Positions 1 through 11,359 of a stretch of DNA of 64,000 nt are shown here, piece after piece; the stretch's first letter is position 1, and every line of letters starts with the position of its first letter. Origin of the DNA: Meghimatium bilineatum (Eukaryota; Mollusca; Gastropoda; Stylommatophora; Philomycidae); assembly GCA_034231615.1 (NCBI GenBank), contig CM067306.1, positions 39,106,248 through 39,170,247 of the forward strand, in the 5' to 3' direction. The translations under genes and the position numbers were made by a program. The notes beneath the pieces are model-generated. The model did not search any database. It worked only from the letters and a program-made list of their open reading frames with translations, and was not told the origin of the DNA.

Positions 1-1196
1 CACCATGTGCTGTTATGTGTCTTCATAGACGTTCAGCCCTTGAACTAACTGCTACCACTTCTGCCTTAGTCTTTATACCATTCCTGAACTTTTCTCCTCC
101 TCTCCATCCAATGATCCATGGGATCCTGTTTCCATATCAATGTCTGTATCACGCATATCACATTTGCATACATCTTTGTACTAAGTAGAGGTCGATCCCA
201 AGATCTTTTCCCAGACTGGAACTCTCTATAAAGTAGATACTACAGTCTTTTTCGTCTTCACCATTCATTCTCAAACCCATGCTGGAACTTTCTCTTGTAG
301 CAGGACAATGGATGGTCCTACCAGATTTCCAGCAGGATGTAGTTCAGAGAATGGAAATTATGGAAATGCACTGTGTAGCCATTTTATTTGTGCCAATGCC
401 TGACAAATCTGTATTTTGTGGTACAGAACATTATTCTGTCATCTTCCATCCTCCTAGTGTGTCTCAGCCATCTATTGAAGGACATACTGAATAGGAGATC
501 TGAGCACCTATGGATGAAGCTGAAGTAGCATGATGTGATGATTATTATTATCTGATGACTAACTAATTAACTAACAAACAAACCACTATAATAGATAGTA
601 ACCTGGACTGAAACTATGGTTCACAACAATGATGAACAACACAATACAATTTCTTATCACATACTCCACAAAAAAACACTTCCTTACATGATAAGCAGAT
701 AATCTTTTAAGTAATCTTTAATTTGTATTATTAATATTCTTCTATAAAACAACATCTTCATTTCATTAACTTTGCATGGTTATCTATTGTCTAATCTTCA
801 CTGCCACATATGAGAATGGTAAAATAGCATATACATTCACAATGATATAACAAAATAGCTTGAAATTTATAATACAGTGTGCATTATTCTGCTCTTAGAA
901 GTTCCTCTATTGCAATTTATGCAGAAAGCAATAATTTCAGTTATATATATATATAATTATTTATATGGGTGCTTCAAATGAAAACCGTAAAAGTGTACAT
1001 TTTTTAATAGCCCTGGTGCTGTCTTGTAACCTGCTAATATTGTTGTTAAGAATGGCAAGAGTGTCATGTATGTGCCATATTGGTGCAGATAAACAGTGTG
1101 AAATTATTATTGCAGTTTAAAAATGGAAGTATCACTATTGACATGCAATAAAGTAGAACATTGTTCTGTAATTTTTTTTTTTAATCAGCAAAGTTT
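1..1196. other. No gene seen; AT-rich flank
   Basis: Short open frames only, none with coding texture. It contains a short (TA) run near 940-955 and a T run near 1171. Nothing else is supported. Confidence 0.5.
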
Positions 1197-1502
1197 GAAA
1201 CAGGAAATCATCAGTAATTAAAAGCCCAGTATGGTGAACTGAAACAGGAAATCATCAGTAATTAAAAGCCCAGTATGGTGAACTGAAACAGGAAATCATC
1301 AGTAATTAAAAGTCCAGTATGGTGAACTGAAACAGGAAATCATCAGTAATTAAAAGCCCAGTATGGTGAACTGAAACAGGAAATCATTAGTAATTAAAAG
1401 CCCAGTATGGTGAACTGAAACAGGAAATCATTAGTAATTAAAAGCCCAGTATGGTGAACTGAAACAGGAAATCATCAGTAATTAAAAGCCCAGTATGGTG
1501 AA
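1197..1502. repeat. 44-bp tandem repeat, about 7 copies
   Basis: A unit beginning gaaacaggaaatcatcagta and ending cagtatggtgaact is repeated about seven times with near identity. The only variants seen are atcatt for atcatc and gtcc for gccc, so the array is recent or homogenised. Confidence 0.95.
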
Positions 1503-2235
1503 GAATGACCATCAATGCTGTATATGAATGAGTTTTACACACAGCCATCTGCAGGAAAAGTTAGGTAGCCTTCCTTTTTGGCTGAACAAGGAGATTTTTA
1601 GAACACCACATGCAAGGGGAAACAGGAATTATCTTCAATTACCACCAAAGACAGATGTGTCAGACCACAGATGCAAATAAAACGGCAGCATACCGCATGT
1701 CCAATCTCTGGGCTACATCCTGCTGGAAATCTGGTAGGACCATGGTTCTGCTACAAGAGATATTCAGCGGGAGTTTGAGAATTAACTCTGAAGAAGATCT
1801 TCAATTCACAATCAAACCCAAATACATGATCTTCTGAGTAAAGGTGTAATTTTGTAACATGACTCAGCTTAACCCCATACTTTCAGTGCAAATGGCTGCA
1901 ACTTTCACAAACCTCCACTTTCACTGCCTTCCACACTGCTCACCAGACCAAACCCCAAGTTATTTGTTCTAGTTTGGACAACTCATAGTCACTGGCTGGA
2001 AAGACTTTCAGATCTAATGTTGACATACAGGAGTGGCAACTGAGTAGTCAGACATGCAATGAAGATCATGTTCTTTCTCTACAAGAATCCAAGCACTTTT
2101 GTAAGCACTAAACGTTTTGTATAAAGTACAATGTGTTTACATGAAAAATATATACAATTGTGTTTTACTTTTTTAGAATACATTCAGTTAAAACAATATC
2201 AATTATCAATATGTTTTCATTTGAAACACCATCAT

Positions 2236-2282
2236 ATATATATATATATATATAAATATATATATATACGCCTTTATATATT
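2236..2282. repeat. (TA)n microsatellite
   Basis: A run of alternating TA interrupted by a few single bases. Confidence 0.9.
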
Positions 2283-2299
2283 ATTTATAAAGATATGTA

Positions 2300-2535
2300 G
2301 CATCACATGTCAAAACCGTACATCTTATAATTTAACAGAAGCACTTATGACATTTAAGGCAATATGTGATGATTTAAATATAAACAGTACAATGGTTGAT
2401 AAATATGGAATGGAGATTTTGAGGTATATATTTCGTAATATAGAACAAGTGAACATATCTATAACAGGAGATGTTAGCAGTGAGTGTGTGGTAACAAATT
2501 GGACTGCAATACTAATGAATCTTGTAACATCAATG
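2300..2535 (+). CDS. Possible exon of an unidentified secreted or membrane glycoprotein
   Basis: A plus-strand frame stays open from the AT repeat to a TGA at 2548-2550. The stretch from about 2300 reads like protein: CQNRTSYNLTEALMTFKAIC, then DLNINSTMVDKYGMEILRYI, then VNISITGDVSSECVV and TNWTA. It has five N-glycosylation sequons (NRT, NLT, NST, NIS, NWT) in about 75 residues. Density like this is typical of extracellular domains such as those preceding the GPS site of adhesion receptors, but I cannot assign a family. A donor-like GTAACA occurs at about 2522; the acceptor is unclear. It could be an exon of a plus-strand neighbour, a pseudogene fragment, or chance. Confidence 0.3.
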
Positions 2536-2554
2536 AAGTCTACACTATGAGTGG

Positions 2555-3085
2555 AGTCTGTAACACAAAGTCAGGATATGATATCAGTGAAGGCTTCAAT
2601 ATCAAATGAGGATGTATTATTAGTGAAGGATCTGATCTATGTGGTGTTGCAATACTAAGTGAGGCTGTGATATCAGTAGAGGTTACATTACCAAGTGAGG
2701 CTGTGATATCCATTAGGATGTGATATCAGTGAATGCTGTTTTCTCAATTGATGATGTGGTATCAGTGAAGACTCCATAAACAAATGAGAATGTGATACAA
2801 AAAGAGGTTGTGATATCATTGAAGGTTGTGATAACAAGTGAGGCTGTGGTATCAATTGAGGCTCTGATATCGATGAATACATTTGTATTAAGTGATGATA
2901 TGATATCAGTAAAGGCTGGGATAAAAAGGAGCCTGTGATATCAATGATACTTTAACCAATGAAAGCTGTGATAAAAGCAAAGCCTGTGAAACAAGTAGAA
3001 GCTGTGACAGTGATACTAGTAAAAGTTGAGGCTGTGATGCCAGCAGAAGCTGAGGCTGTGATACTAACAGAATCTGAGCTGGGCT
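2555..3085. repeat. Degenerate minisatellite, about 30-bp motif
   Basis: Repeated versions of gaggctgtgatatcagtgaa appear throughout with many substitutions and length changes. Open frames on both strands here are a by-product of the repeat. Confidence 0.75.
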
Positions 3086-3354
3086 GTACCACAAACAGAT
3101 GTAATCTCTTATGGTTATTATTGGATAATTACCCAGAGAATGCATACCGGTAATATGTAATGAACATGTTTCTGTATCAGACTCCAATATTGAATGTGAA
3201 CAAAGTATAACAGCCACTATAAGGCACTATAAGTTGAAAGTCATGTGGTCTATTGTGTGCATCCATGTTTGACTTCTCTTCCATACATCATTGGACCAGT
3301 CCCCAGTCATGTTGAGGAACATATGACTGCACTAATTCAGTTGAATTCTAGTAT

Positions 3355-3612
3355 AATGGTTTTCAATGTAGACATATAGTTCTCACAGAGGACCACAGTG
3401 ATTTCCAGGCAGACTTCAGAAATAAATATATAAAATCTGAATTGCAGGACCACAGTAAGGTCACTTTTGAATGATTCTTAAAGAGATAAATAGTAACACG
3501 CCCTGAAGAAATTTAAGCTTTGGGGGGGGGGGGGGGGGGCGGCTCCAGGAGTGCAACAGAAGAAAAATAACGGGGGAGGGGGGCATGGATAAAAAAAGTT
3601 GAGAACCACTGC
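3355..3612. mobile_element. hAT-like nonautonomous element fragment
   Basis: The right end reads gttgagaaccactg, whose complement cagtggttctcaac is the classic hAT terminal repeat. About 250 bp to the left is taatggttttcaat, an 11/14 match in the expected inverted orientation. No 8-bp target duplication could be confirmed. An 18-G run at 3522-3539 lies inside. Confidence 0.4.
3522..3539. repeat. Poly(G) tract of 18
   Basis: An uninterrupted G run followed by GC- and G-rich sequence to about 3585. It is potentially quadruplex-forming or an assembly-sensitive site. Confidence 0.9.
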
Positions 3613-3851
3613 TGTAATCAATCTACTTGGAAAAAAATCTGAGGATATATGCACATGCCAACAATGAATGGAAGAAATTATCTCAAACTATGATGATTAT
3701 ACCCTAGAACTGGCATGTATCTAACGTTAAGGAAATATCTGATGACATACTTTTGGTAAAATAACAATGGACTTATGCATAGTTTTGTTCTTTGAAGAAT
3801 GTCATATTTTCTTTATGTTTTACTGTAAGCATTGAGATTTACAGCAGTAGC

Positions 3852-4394
3852 TTTATTAATATTATCTAGCCATTTCTGCAGTGTTGCTAGCCAATGTTGC
3901 ACCAGAAAAGAAAAGATAATGGTACAGATGAAATGCTGTGGAACTTCTACACAAAGAAAGCCTCATGAATTGGCATGTCATCTAATGGAAATTTACTGTT
4001 GCATAATTATTATTCTGAAAGGTCACTGATGAGACCTTGAAACTTTTAGTATGCAGTGCAAAGTGTGGTATAGAGGTTGTACTGAGATCATATGTTCGAT
4101 TATTTTAATCATGCACATCAATCTATCTCTGAGTATTTCTTAAATTCCAAGGTCAGATGTTTTACTGCTGCAAACACAATGGATGTAGCTAACTGTGAGT
4201 AATCTGTACTTCATCTTCAGTGAGTGCACTTACCAATGATTTACCTGGTTCCGAAGCTCCCAGCTAGTGGACTCTACTGTTGCTAAAGACTAAGTCCCAA
4301 AAATATTCAACTCTCGTAAAATCCGAATTTATAGGTTACAATTAATCTACACAATAACGTCTTGCTATACAACAATAAAAATTAATGTTTATAA
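3852..4394 (-). other. Probable 3' UTR and candidate poly(A) signal
   Basis: The sequence just below the stop codon has no further coding signal on the minus strand. The first AATAAA hexamer in the minus orientation lies at 3857-3852, about 540 bp past the stop. AATAAA is frequent by chance in such AT-rich DNA, so the end point is tentative. A tRNA-like B-box sequence on the opposite strand (about 4060-4125) lies within this UTR. Confidence 0.35.
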
Positions 4395-5051
4395 TTATGT
4401 GTCACCATCTTCAACCATCTCTGGAAATTCCTCATCATCCGCTACTCCACCATCCACAATCCTCCGCTCCCAGAAAGCTGCACGAGCAGAAATACATCCA
4501 CTTCGTATCCGCGGTCCACTTTTCTTTACATCCTCATTTTCATCATTAGCTCGTTGTACAAGTAATTTTGTCTGCTGTTGATGTGGTTTTGAAGATGACT
4601 TGTTAACCATTTGGTGTTGTTGGTGAAGTTGCGATGGTTCTTTATGTGACTTGGTCAATGCTCTAACATCAGGTGGTGATTGCATCTGTAAAGAAGGACG
4701 TCTCTGCAGAAACTCTGGGTGTGTCTCTGGATATATCATAATTGGATCTTTGTCTGGATCCAAGTCTTTGAATGCTCCTGTAGCAGGAATTTGTGGTGTT
4801 CTCTTCTGTTGTTGTGTCTGAACCGAGTTCATTGATAATGGTGCTGCTGTTAAGGTCACTTTTGATGAAAATGGTGATACTAAAGAGGATGAGGATGAAT
4901 TATTATTTAACTGCTGAGCAGCAGATAATGATGCTGATGTTCTGGAGACTTCCAGAAACGTGCCAGATGATGATGATGAGTCATTTTGATTGGTAGCTCT
5001 CAATTTCTGCAGTTTCTCCTTTGGTACATTTCTAGCTGTGATACTGTGAAT
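4395..5051 (-). CDS. Exon 14, terminal exon with stop codon
   Basis: 657 bp, model residues 1190-1407, then TAA at 4397-4395. The acceptor is TTTATGATTTCAG, phase 0. It opens with HSITARNVPKEKLQKLR (1191-1207), continues as a Ser/Asn- and Gln/His-rich segment, and has a more ordered patch around KDLDPDKDPIMIYPETHPEF. It finishes with ISARAAFWERRI (from 1376) and an acidic tail ending VEDGDT. The two short ordered motifs are candidates for conserved linear binding sites. No named family is assigned. Confidence 0.88.
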   Translation of the reverse strand: MHSITARNVPKEKLQKLRATNQNDSSSSSGTFLEVSRTSASLSAAQQLNNNSSSSSLVSPFSSKVTLTAAPLSMNSVQTQQQKRTPQIPATGAFKDLDPDKDPIMIYPETHPEFLQRRPSLQMQSPPDVRALTKSHKEPSQLHQQHQMVNKSSSKPHQQQTKLLVQRANDENEDVKKSGPRIRSGCISARAAFWERRIVDGGVADDEEFPEMVEDGDT

Positions 5052-5379
5052 CTGAAATCATAAATACAACAAATAATGAATTAGCACAACCATCTCGCAT
5101 AAATAACATGTAAAGATGACACAATAATTGTTAATACATGGCAAACATGACAGTTTGTTAACATAACCATCCACATGGCATTTGTTAAAACACACAGACA
5201 AAACAGTGATTTGTTTTTTCTAAATTCTATCAATTTTATTTTGTGTTAGTCATTTTCTGGTTATTACTTACATATTTGTCCTATGAATACAACAATATGA
5301 ACACATTTTTATTATAATTTATTTAATTTCTGCACATTTTGATGCATAAAACAAAACTACAGGCTTAAAAAAAAAAAAA

Positions 5380-5481
5380 ATCAAATGTTTTGAAAACACT
5401 AAAAACAAATTAAATCAAATGTTTTGAAAACACTAAAAACAAATTAAATCAAATTTTTTGAAAACACTTTAAAAAAAATTA
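5380..5481. repeat. 34-bp tandem repeat, 3 copies
   Basis: The unit contains aaatcaaatgttttgaaaac and actaaaaacaaatt. It sits next to a 14-A run in the intron just upstream (gene sense) of the terminal exon. Confidence 0.85.
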
Positions 5482-5487
5482 AGAAGG

Positions 5488-5570
5488 AAGCCAGAGGATA
5501 ATTCGCTCAATTTGCGATTTGGTGTCATTGAACAGACTGGTTCAACTCCCGTTAGTCTCTAAAAGTAACA
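5488..5570 (+). mobile_element. tRNA-like SINE fragment
   Basis: It contains a B-box-like ggttcaactcc preceded by a tRNA-like arm order (gaggataattcgctcaattt). It is probably the head of a tRNA-derived SINE; no tail could be defined. Confidence 0.35.
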
Positions 5571-6026
5571 ACACTCATTTTTGCAGCTTAAAAATGGTGT
5601 AAGGAGTTTATAAAGTGCAGACAAGAAACATTTGTTTATGAGTTAAAAGTCTGTACTCTTATTCAATATAAGCATATTCAATAAAAACCGTAGGATATTC
5701 TGTACAAAATACCAGAAATATGTTGATGATGACAGATATGGTAGTCCATACTTTATAAAAAGATATTGTTGATACAGAAGTTTGTGTGAACTGCAATGAA
5801 GTAAGTTCTGCAGATTACAAACCAATAATTTTGATTATTCAATATTCCTTTCTTCTATCCAGAGCTAGTTTTTCACTCTTGGACAGCCCACCCCAGTTTT
5901 GTATAATGTGTTTGACTTCTAAGTTGTGATAGAATTTCATATAAATTATTTAGTATTGTGATTGCAATCCAGCCCCTCCCCTGTTGCGCCAATTAGTGCC
6001 TACCTGTGTGATTATTTCCCCTGCCG

Positions 6027-6325
6027 ATGTTTATCCCAATAAAAGCATATGACAAAAGAGTATCCAGGCGTAAAGCCAAAGGTAAACCAAGAAAATGGTG
6101 GATAGAAAACATCATGATAGCCTTGAACAAAGATGGACTAAATGCAACCATGGTGACACATCAGGCTGTGGAACGACAGCTTAAGTTCCCCCCCCCCTTA
6201 CGAATAACAGCAAGTGTGAATGTGATCAATCATCATTCACTGGGGACAGATAATAGACAATTTATTAATTTAAATATAATTATATTTAGGGTTAGGAGTA
6301 GTTATGTAAAACATAACTAACCTTT
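6027..6325 (+). mobile_element. Non-LTR retrotransposon 3'-end fragment (RT C terminus)
   Basis: An open frame contains AKGKPRKWWIENIMIALNKD, then LNATMVTHQAVERQLKFPPP. The 'G-[KR]-P-R-x-x-W-x-[DE]-N-I' pattern is the usual C-terminal signature of animal RTE/Jockey-type polymerases. It is related to the copy at 10307-10510 on the other strand. It is 5'-truncated and surely non-functional. Confidence 0.65.
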
Positions 6326-7237
6326 AGTGTAGTCTTAGTCTGCCCTGTGTTTTCTTTCCTGATATGATTAATCTTTATATACTATTTTGTATTTTATATA
6401 TCCAACATATGTTAGTTTGCATATTAAAATTAATTTTGAGGAGGCAATCTTCTTCTATATTCAGGTTCTTATGGACATATCTAGTGGATCAATTTTTCTA
6501 TCCAGGACAATCTTAGGACCTTTCTATATAATTTAATTTCAAATATTGATATTTTCTATTCCATTGAAAATGTCATCGAACACATTGCACAACAATATGT
6601 TGCAATTGGAATAAATATTGCTTTTTAATAACTGTAAATTTCTCATTTTTTTGCCCATTGCCATATATTTTTCATATGTAATATATTTTGTATTGCCAAT
6701 GCTAATCTCTTTCTGATCTCTGCAGAGAAACCCGTGTATTGTTGATAGTTGATCTATGATATTCAAAGTTTTTGACATTTTCTAGTTGCCCTTTGTCAAT
6801 TATATTTTATGCGAGTCCATTTCTGTTTACATACATTATTTTTGTGTACTACTTGCAACATATCCACTAATCATAGGTGCACACTATTTGCAGAATGTTT
6901 TCCTGAACTCAGACTCCCTATGGCTGTGTATTTCTTGTACTTTTGCAAGGATTCCCTATTTCCCTATACATATCATCTGCTGTAATAATATGTCATGGTG
7001 AGAGATGTGGTCTTTTTGGTTCAGCGAAATGTCAGTTGTCCTGTAATCTCTTATCTATCTAAACTGTTAAAAAAAAATAACGCAACATAATTTCAAATGT
7101 ATACCAAAATGTTATTTTACAAAATTAATGTTTCAACTTCGGCATAAAGAAATTTTCAGACTTTAATTTAACCAAACTCATCTCCAGTCATTCCCAACGG
7201 TCCATTGATGATACTGGTTCACCCACTGCAGTCGGTT

Positions 7238-7516
7238 CTAGCTATGCTGGTTTGTAAAAACAGGATTTTTGTAGTCATCTATCCCAAAAACCAGCATTAT
7301 GCAGCTGGTTAATGACCATTTGATCTGAAATTCATCAAGCTGCTGGCATTGACTAGACTGTGGATGACACAAATCGATGCCTGAGGTGAACCAGCCGTAT
7401 GAAGTGGTCTTTGGCAGGAGTTGCGACTCTGGTTCTTCCACTGTGCTGCCAGTCCACCACTGAGCCAGTTTGTTGAAATCACCTCCAAAGGCAACTAATG
7501 GTGCTTTTAACCACAT
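7238..7516 (-). pseudogene. Possible retrotransposon-derived ORF remnant
   Basis: A 92-codon frame includes PLVAFGGDFNKLAQWWTGST and SYGWFTSGIDLCHPQSSQ. GDFN resembles the endonuclease motif of LINE ORF2, but the surroundings do not confirm it. It is compositionally more protein-like than neighbouring intron. The identity is uncertain. Confidence 0.25.
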
Positions 7517-8399
7517 TGTCTGGCCATTAAACTTTGTGATAATTCAGTCTATAAGAATTCATTGAAGATGCATCATTGTTCGGCAGTGAGATAGCCATAA
7601 TTGCACATTGAATTTTCTACTGAATTTGTTTGAGGACTGTCCAACATTTATAGGCATTCAATAATATGATCAGAAAGTTTTGTGTTCAGTAAGTTTCCAT
7701 GATTCTCATGAACCTGTCATGATTTATTGCCAAAAATGTTTAGACCTTGACTTCTTTTATAATCTCATGAATCATGAGGTTAGTACAATTCAGTTAACCA
7801 TGAGAAGTTAATGACCATGTGGACATAGTTGATAGGTTAATTGATGCCCAATCAGCAAATATCTTTTTATAAAAGTAACTCCAAAAGAGTTGTGTTTATT
7901 TTTCTGAACAGTATATGTGACGTGCTTATTACAGAATATTGTCCTCACTGCAACTCTGTACACCTCTCAGTTCTGTTCCATCTGTCCAGTCTGTTCCGGT
8001 TACATGTTCAGAAGTTCTACAATAACCTGTTCAATGTTCCCTCCAATTTTCTTCACATGTGAGCAAATCTGAAGTTGTCTGATATTGAATATTTCTATGT
8101 GGGTATCTGCTACATAAAAAAATGGTCTTTCACTTGTACTTTAAATGTGCGGGGGTACATTTCATGAGTGATATCCTTTAGTGATATGTGCGACAGCTCG
8201 AACAGAGGGAACGTTGATATTGTGTCCATCATAATCATGGTGTCCATCATAATCATGGTCTCTTTCTGTGAACTTTTCCCTATTTCAAACCATTGTGTCT
8301 CTTTATATGTCCTTATCATAATCTCAAGTCATCTTAAGACTTGGCATAGCTTGTTTTGACAATTGTCATCTAGCTCAGATGTGTGTTGGCTCTCTGAAA

Positions 8400-8482
8400 A
8401 AATGCACTTATTTATAAAATGCCTCAGCCAAGAATCGAACGTATGACCTCCAGAATAAGAAAAATTGACATATCCACATCAT
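8400..8482 (-). mobile_element. tRNA-like SINE fragment
   Basis: The minus strand carries a B-box-like acgttcgattcttgg following an anticodon-arm-like stretch. Confidence 0.3.
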
Positions 8483-8534
8483 TATGGAGGCTATAACACA
8501 TAACTACATGAATGGAAGACCAATTTTGCAATAT

Positions 8535-9215
8535 AACATTCATGGTAAATATGAATGAGAGAACTTTTCAAATTAACATTAAGATAAAAGTGAATGAGAG
8601 AAATAATATTCAAGGTAAATGTGAACGAGAGAACTTTGTACAGTGATATTCAAATTAAAACTGAATGAGATAACATTGTAAAGTAATATTCAAGGTAAGA
8701 GTTAATGAGATGAGTTGTAAAGTAATTATTCAAGGTAAGAATGAATAATATAACTTTGAAAAGTAATATTCAATGTAAGAGTAGATGAGAGAACTTTAAA
8801 GTAACATGCAAGGTAAATATGAATGAGAGAACTTTGTAAAGTAACATGCAAGATAAATTTGAATGAGGGAACTTTGTAAAGTAACATGCAAGATAAATGT
8901 GAATGAGAGAACTTTGTAAGTAACATGCAAGATAAATGTGAATGAGAGAACTTTGTAAAGTAACATGCAAGATAAATATGAATGAGAGAACTTTGTAAAT
9001 TAACATGTAAGATAAAATTATGAATGAGAGAACTTTGTAAATTAACATGTAAGATAAATATGAATGAGAGAACTTTGTAAATTAACATGTAAGATAAATA
9101 TGAATGAGAGAACTTTGTAAGTAACATGCAAGATAAATGTGAATCAGAGAACTTTGTAAAGTAACATACAAGGTAAATGTGGATGAAAAAACAATTTTTC
9201 AATATAACGTGCAGG
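8535..9215. repeat. Intronic minisatellite, about 40-bp unit
   Basis: A unit gaatgagagaactttgtaaa / gtaacatgcaagataaatgt is repeated about 16 times. Copies are most similar in the middle (8800-9150) and diverge at both ends, as expected when homogenisation is strongest in the array centre. Confidence 0.92.
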
Positions 9216-9599
9216 GTACATGTAATAAATGATTTTTCTATTTGAAGGCAGTACACTCCAGTCATCTCTTTAAAAATTTCTTCTCTCTCTGCAGATGATG
9301 AAGTTATATGCTAATAGTTCCTATACTTCGTTAATTATATATTCTCGTCATCCTACCCATTAACCATTTTCCTCTATTATCTGCTCGAACAAACCCAAAC
9401 TCCTTCAATCTCTTAGCAACAGCCACACCCACCAACAGGACATTACCAAAAAGATACAAACAAGGGAAGTTCAATAAGGTGCCCCTTGTCCACTATTATC
9501 TGTTCAGACACCAGTACTCTTGAAGTCAATCTGTAGCTCACTCATTACTCTGAATTATATCATGATAAGAGCTAAATCCATTAAATACTTGCACTATCG

Positions 9600-9685
9600 C
9601 TATCCACTAAATACTCCACTATCCATTAAATACTCCACTATCCACTAAATACTCCACTAAATAATACATTATCCACTAAATACTT
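9600..9685. repeat. Short tandem repeat around ccactaaatactccacta
   Basis: Five or six copies of a 16-18 bp unit with small variants (ccattaaatactccacta). Confidence 0.8.
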
Positions 9686-9734
9686 GCAGGTGTGAAATCT
9701 CAATATTCTCCATTCGCTCATTGCACATTCATTT

Positions 9735-10065
9735 ATAGAGCTGATAAATATGAATGGCAGAACATCTATGCAATGCAACATGCAAGGTATGTGCAAAGGA
9801 GAGAATAACTTTGTGTTATAACATTTAAGACAAATGTGAACACTGGAATAATTTTGCATTGTGATATACAAGACAAGTGTAAATGAGAAAATAATTTTGC
9901 ATTACAATATACAAATCACATGTGAAGAAAAGTGTAGCAATATAACATGCAAAAAGAAGAGTAAATGAGAGAAAAATGATTGCACAAGATCATGCAATGC
10001 AAGTCGCTGGCAGAAACTTTGCAATACAACATGCAGGATAATTGTTGGTAAGGGGAAACAAATTG
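9735..10065. repeat. Degenerate outlying copies of the 40-bp minisatellite
   Basis: Recurring gcaatgcaacatgcaaggta, caaatgtgaa and gagagaataa words match the 8535-9215 unit at low identity. This suggests an old, larger array broken by a unique segment at 9216-9734. Confidence 0.6.
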
Positions 10066-10306
10066 TAATACATCAAATGTAATCAGAGTGCCAGTATAAA
10101 CCATTCCTTGTACTTACTTTCACCGGGTCTTGTGTCTGAAACTATTACATAAGCCAGTAAGAATACTATAACTAATTGTAAACAGAAGTATACTAACTAG
10201 CAACACCATGTAAAAAATGAAGTCAGTTGCCATATTGAAGCCATTCAGTTTGCATGTTAATTTATTTGAATCCCAGGAATACTCTACAGAGCTCTTGTAC
10301 TATTGT

Positions 10307-10657
10307 CTATTTTCTATCCCCAGGTGAATGATGGTTGATAGGATCCACATTTACCATTAAGCCTAGGGGTGGGAGCTTCAGTTGTTGTTCCAAGGTCAGA
10401 TGTGTCACATTTGTTGCATTAAGTTCATGTTTGTTCAATGTTATCTTGCTGTTTTTTATCCAGTTTTCTTTGTCTACCTCTGGTCTTATGTCTGGATATT
10501 CTTTTGTTATATACTCTTGTACTATTTGTACAAATTGAGGGGGAAGAGATTTCTCCACAGCTTTTTTCATACTCTCAAGAGTACAACTCTCAGAGGTATG
10601 CAATGCTTTAAGAATAAGTATTCTACACTGAGAAGTATGTGTGTATGTAGATGGCAT
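10307..10657 (-). mobile_element. Non-LTR retrotransposon 3'-end fragment
   Basis: The frame contains KENWIKNSKITLNKHELNAT, NVTHLTLEQQLKLPP and ends near INHHSPGDRK. It aligns by eye with the fragment at 6027-6325 (LNAT.VTH..E.QLK.PP and INHHS.G). The two copies are in opposite orientation. The first part (SLPPQFVQIVQEYITKEYP) is less familiar and may be another element segment. Confidence 0.6.
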
Positions 10658-11359
10658 GTTCCAATATTCTGTATGTAAATCCTAAATGAGTTGGAATGGA
10701 AACATGTGACAGCTCGTAGGTAATGTATGTGCATATCCGATCAGAAAAATGTTTGCAGCCATTTTGTGGTATTAATGTAAGTAACATTCGGCCAACAGTC
10801 AACACGACTGAATGGCTTCAGTATGACAATTCTATACACATAAATCTGTGTTGCTTAAAATATACAGCATTAATAAATTAATTTTACTTCCACAACTGAC
10901 ATTGGTGCAGGTGTTAGAACTATAAAGATTTGAGACCTGGTCTCACCATCATCCATGATCTAGCAACCATCACCATCTCAACCACCACTCATCACAACCA
11001 CCACTCATCACCATCACAACCACCACTCATCACCATACATTCTGATCATGGAAAAGGAATCATCAGTCCTCACTAATTTCGTTTGTCTATGTTGATTCTT
11101 ATAATCAACTTCTATATATCAGCCCAAAATAATTGCAATACAGCTCAATATACCGGCCAAACTGGTCAGCCTATCTTGTCTCTAACAGAGTACATATTAA
11201 GGTAATAAATTTGGGATATCACATGTAATAACTTTGGGATATTACAAGTAATAACTTTGGTAGATGGAAAGAAATGTGTAGTTGGAATGGAAACCTGTGA
11301 GAACATGTAATGAATATGCATAAGTAGTGAGATACCAGAAACAATAGCGTGCATACACT

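Noticed and set aside
3832-4029. Small secreted Cys-rich peptide (starts RFTAVALLILSSHFCSVASQ)
   Set aside because: The frame begins at TTG rather than ATG, lies in the 3' UTR region on the opposite strand, and lacks splice or polyadenylation support.
8110-8359. Small overlapping ORFs with repeated MIMMDT / IIIMVS
   Set aside because: Caused by a 16-bp local duplication (gtccatcataatcatg); no coding context.
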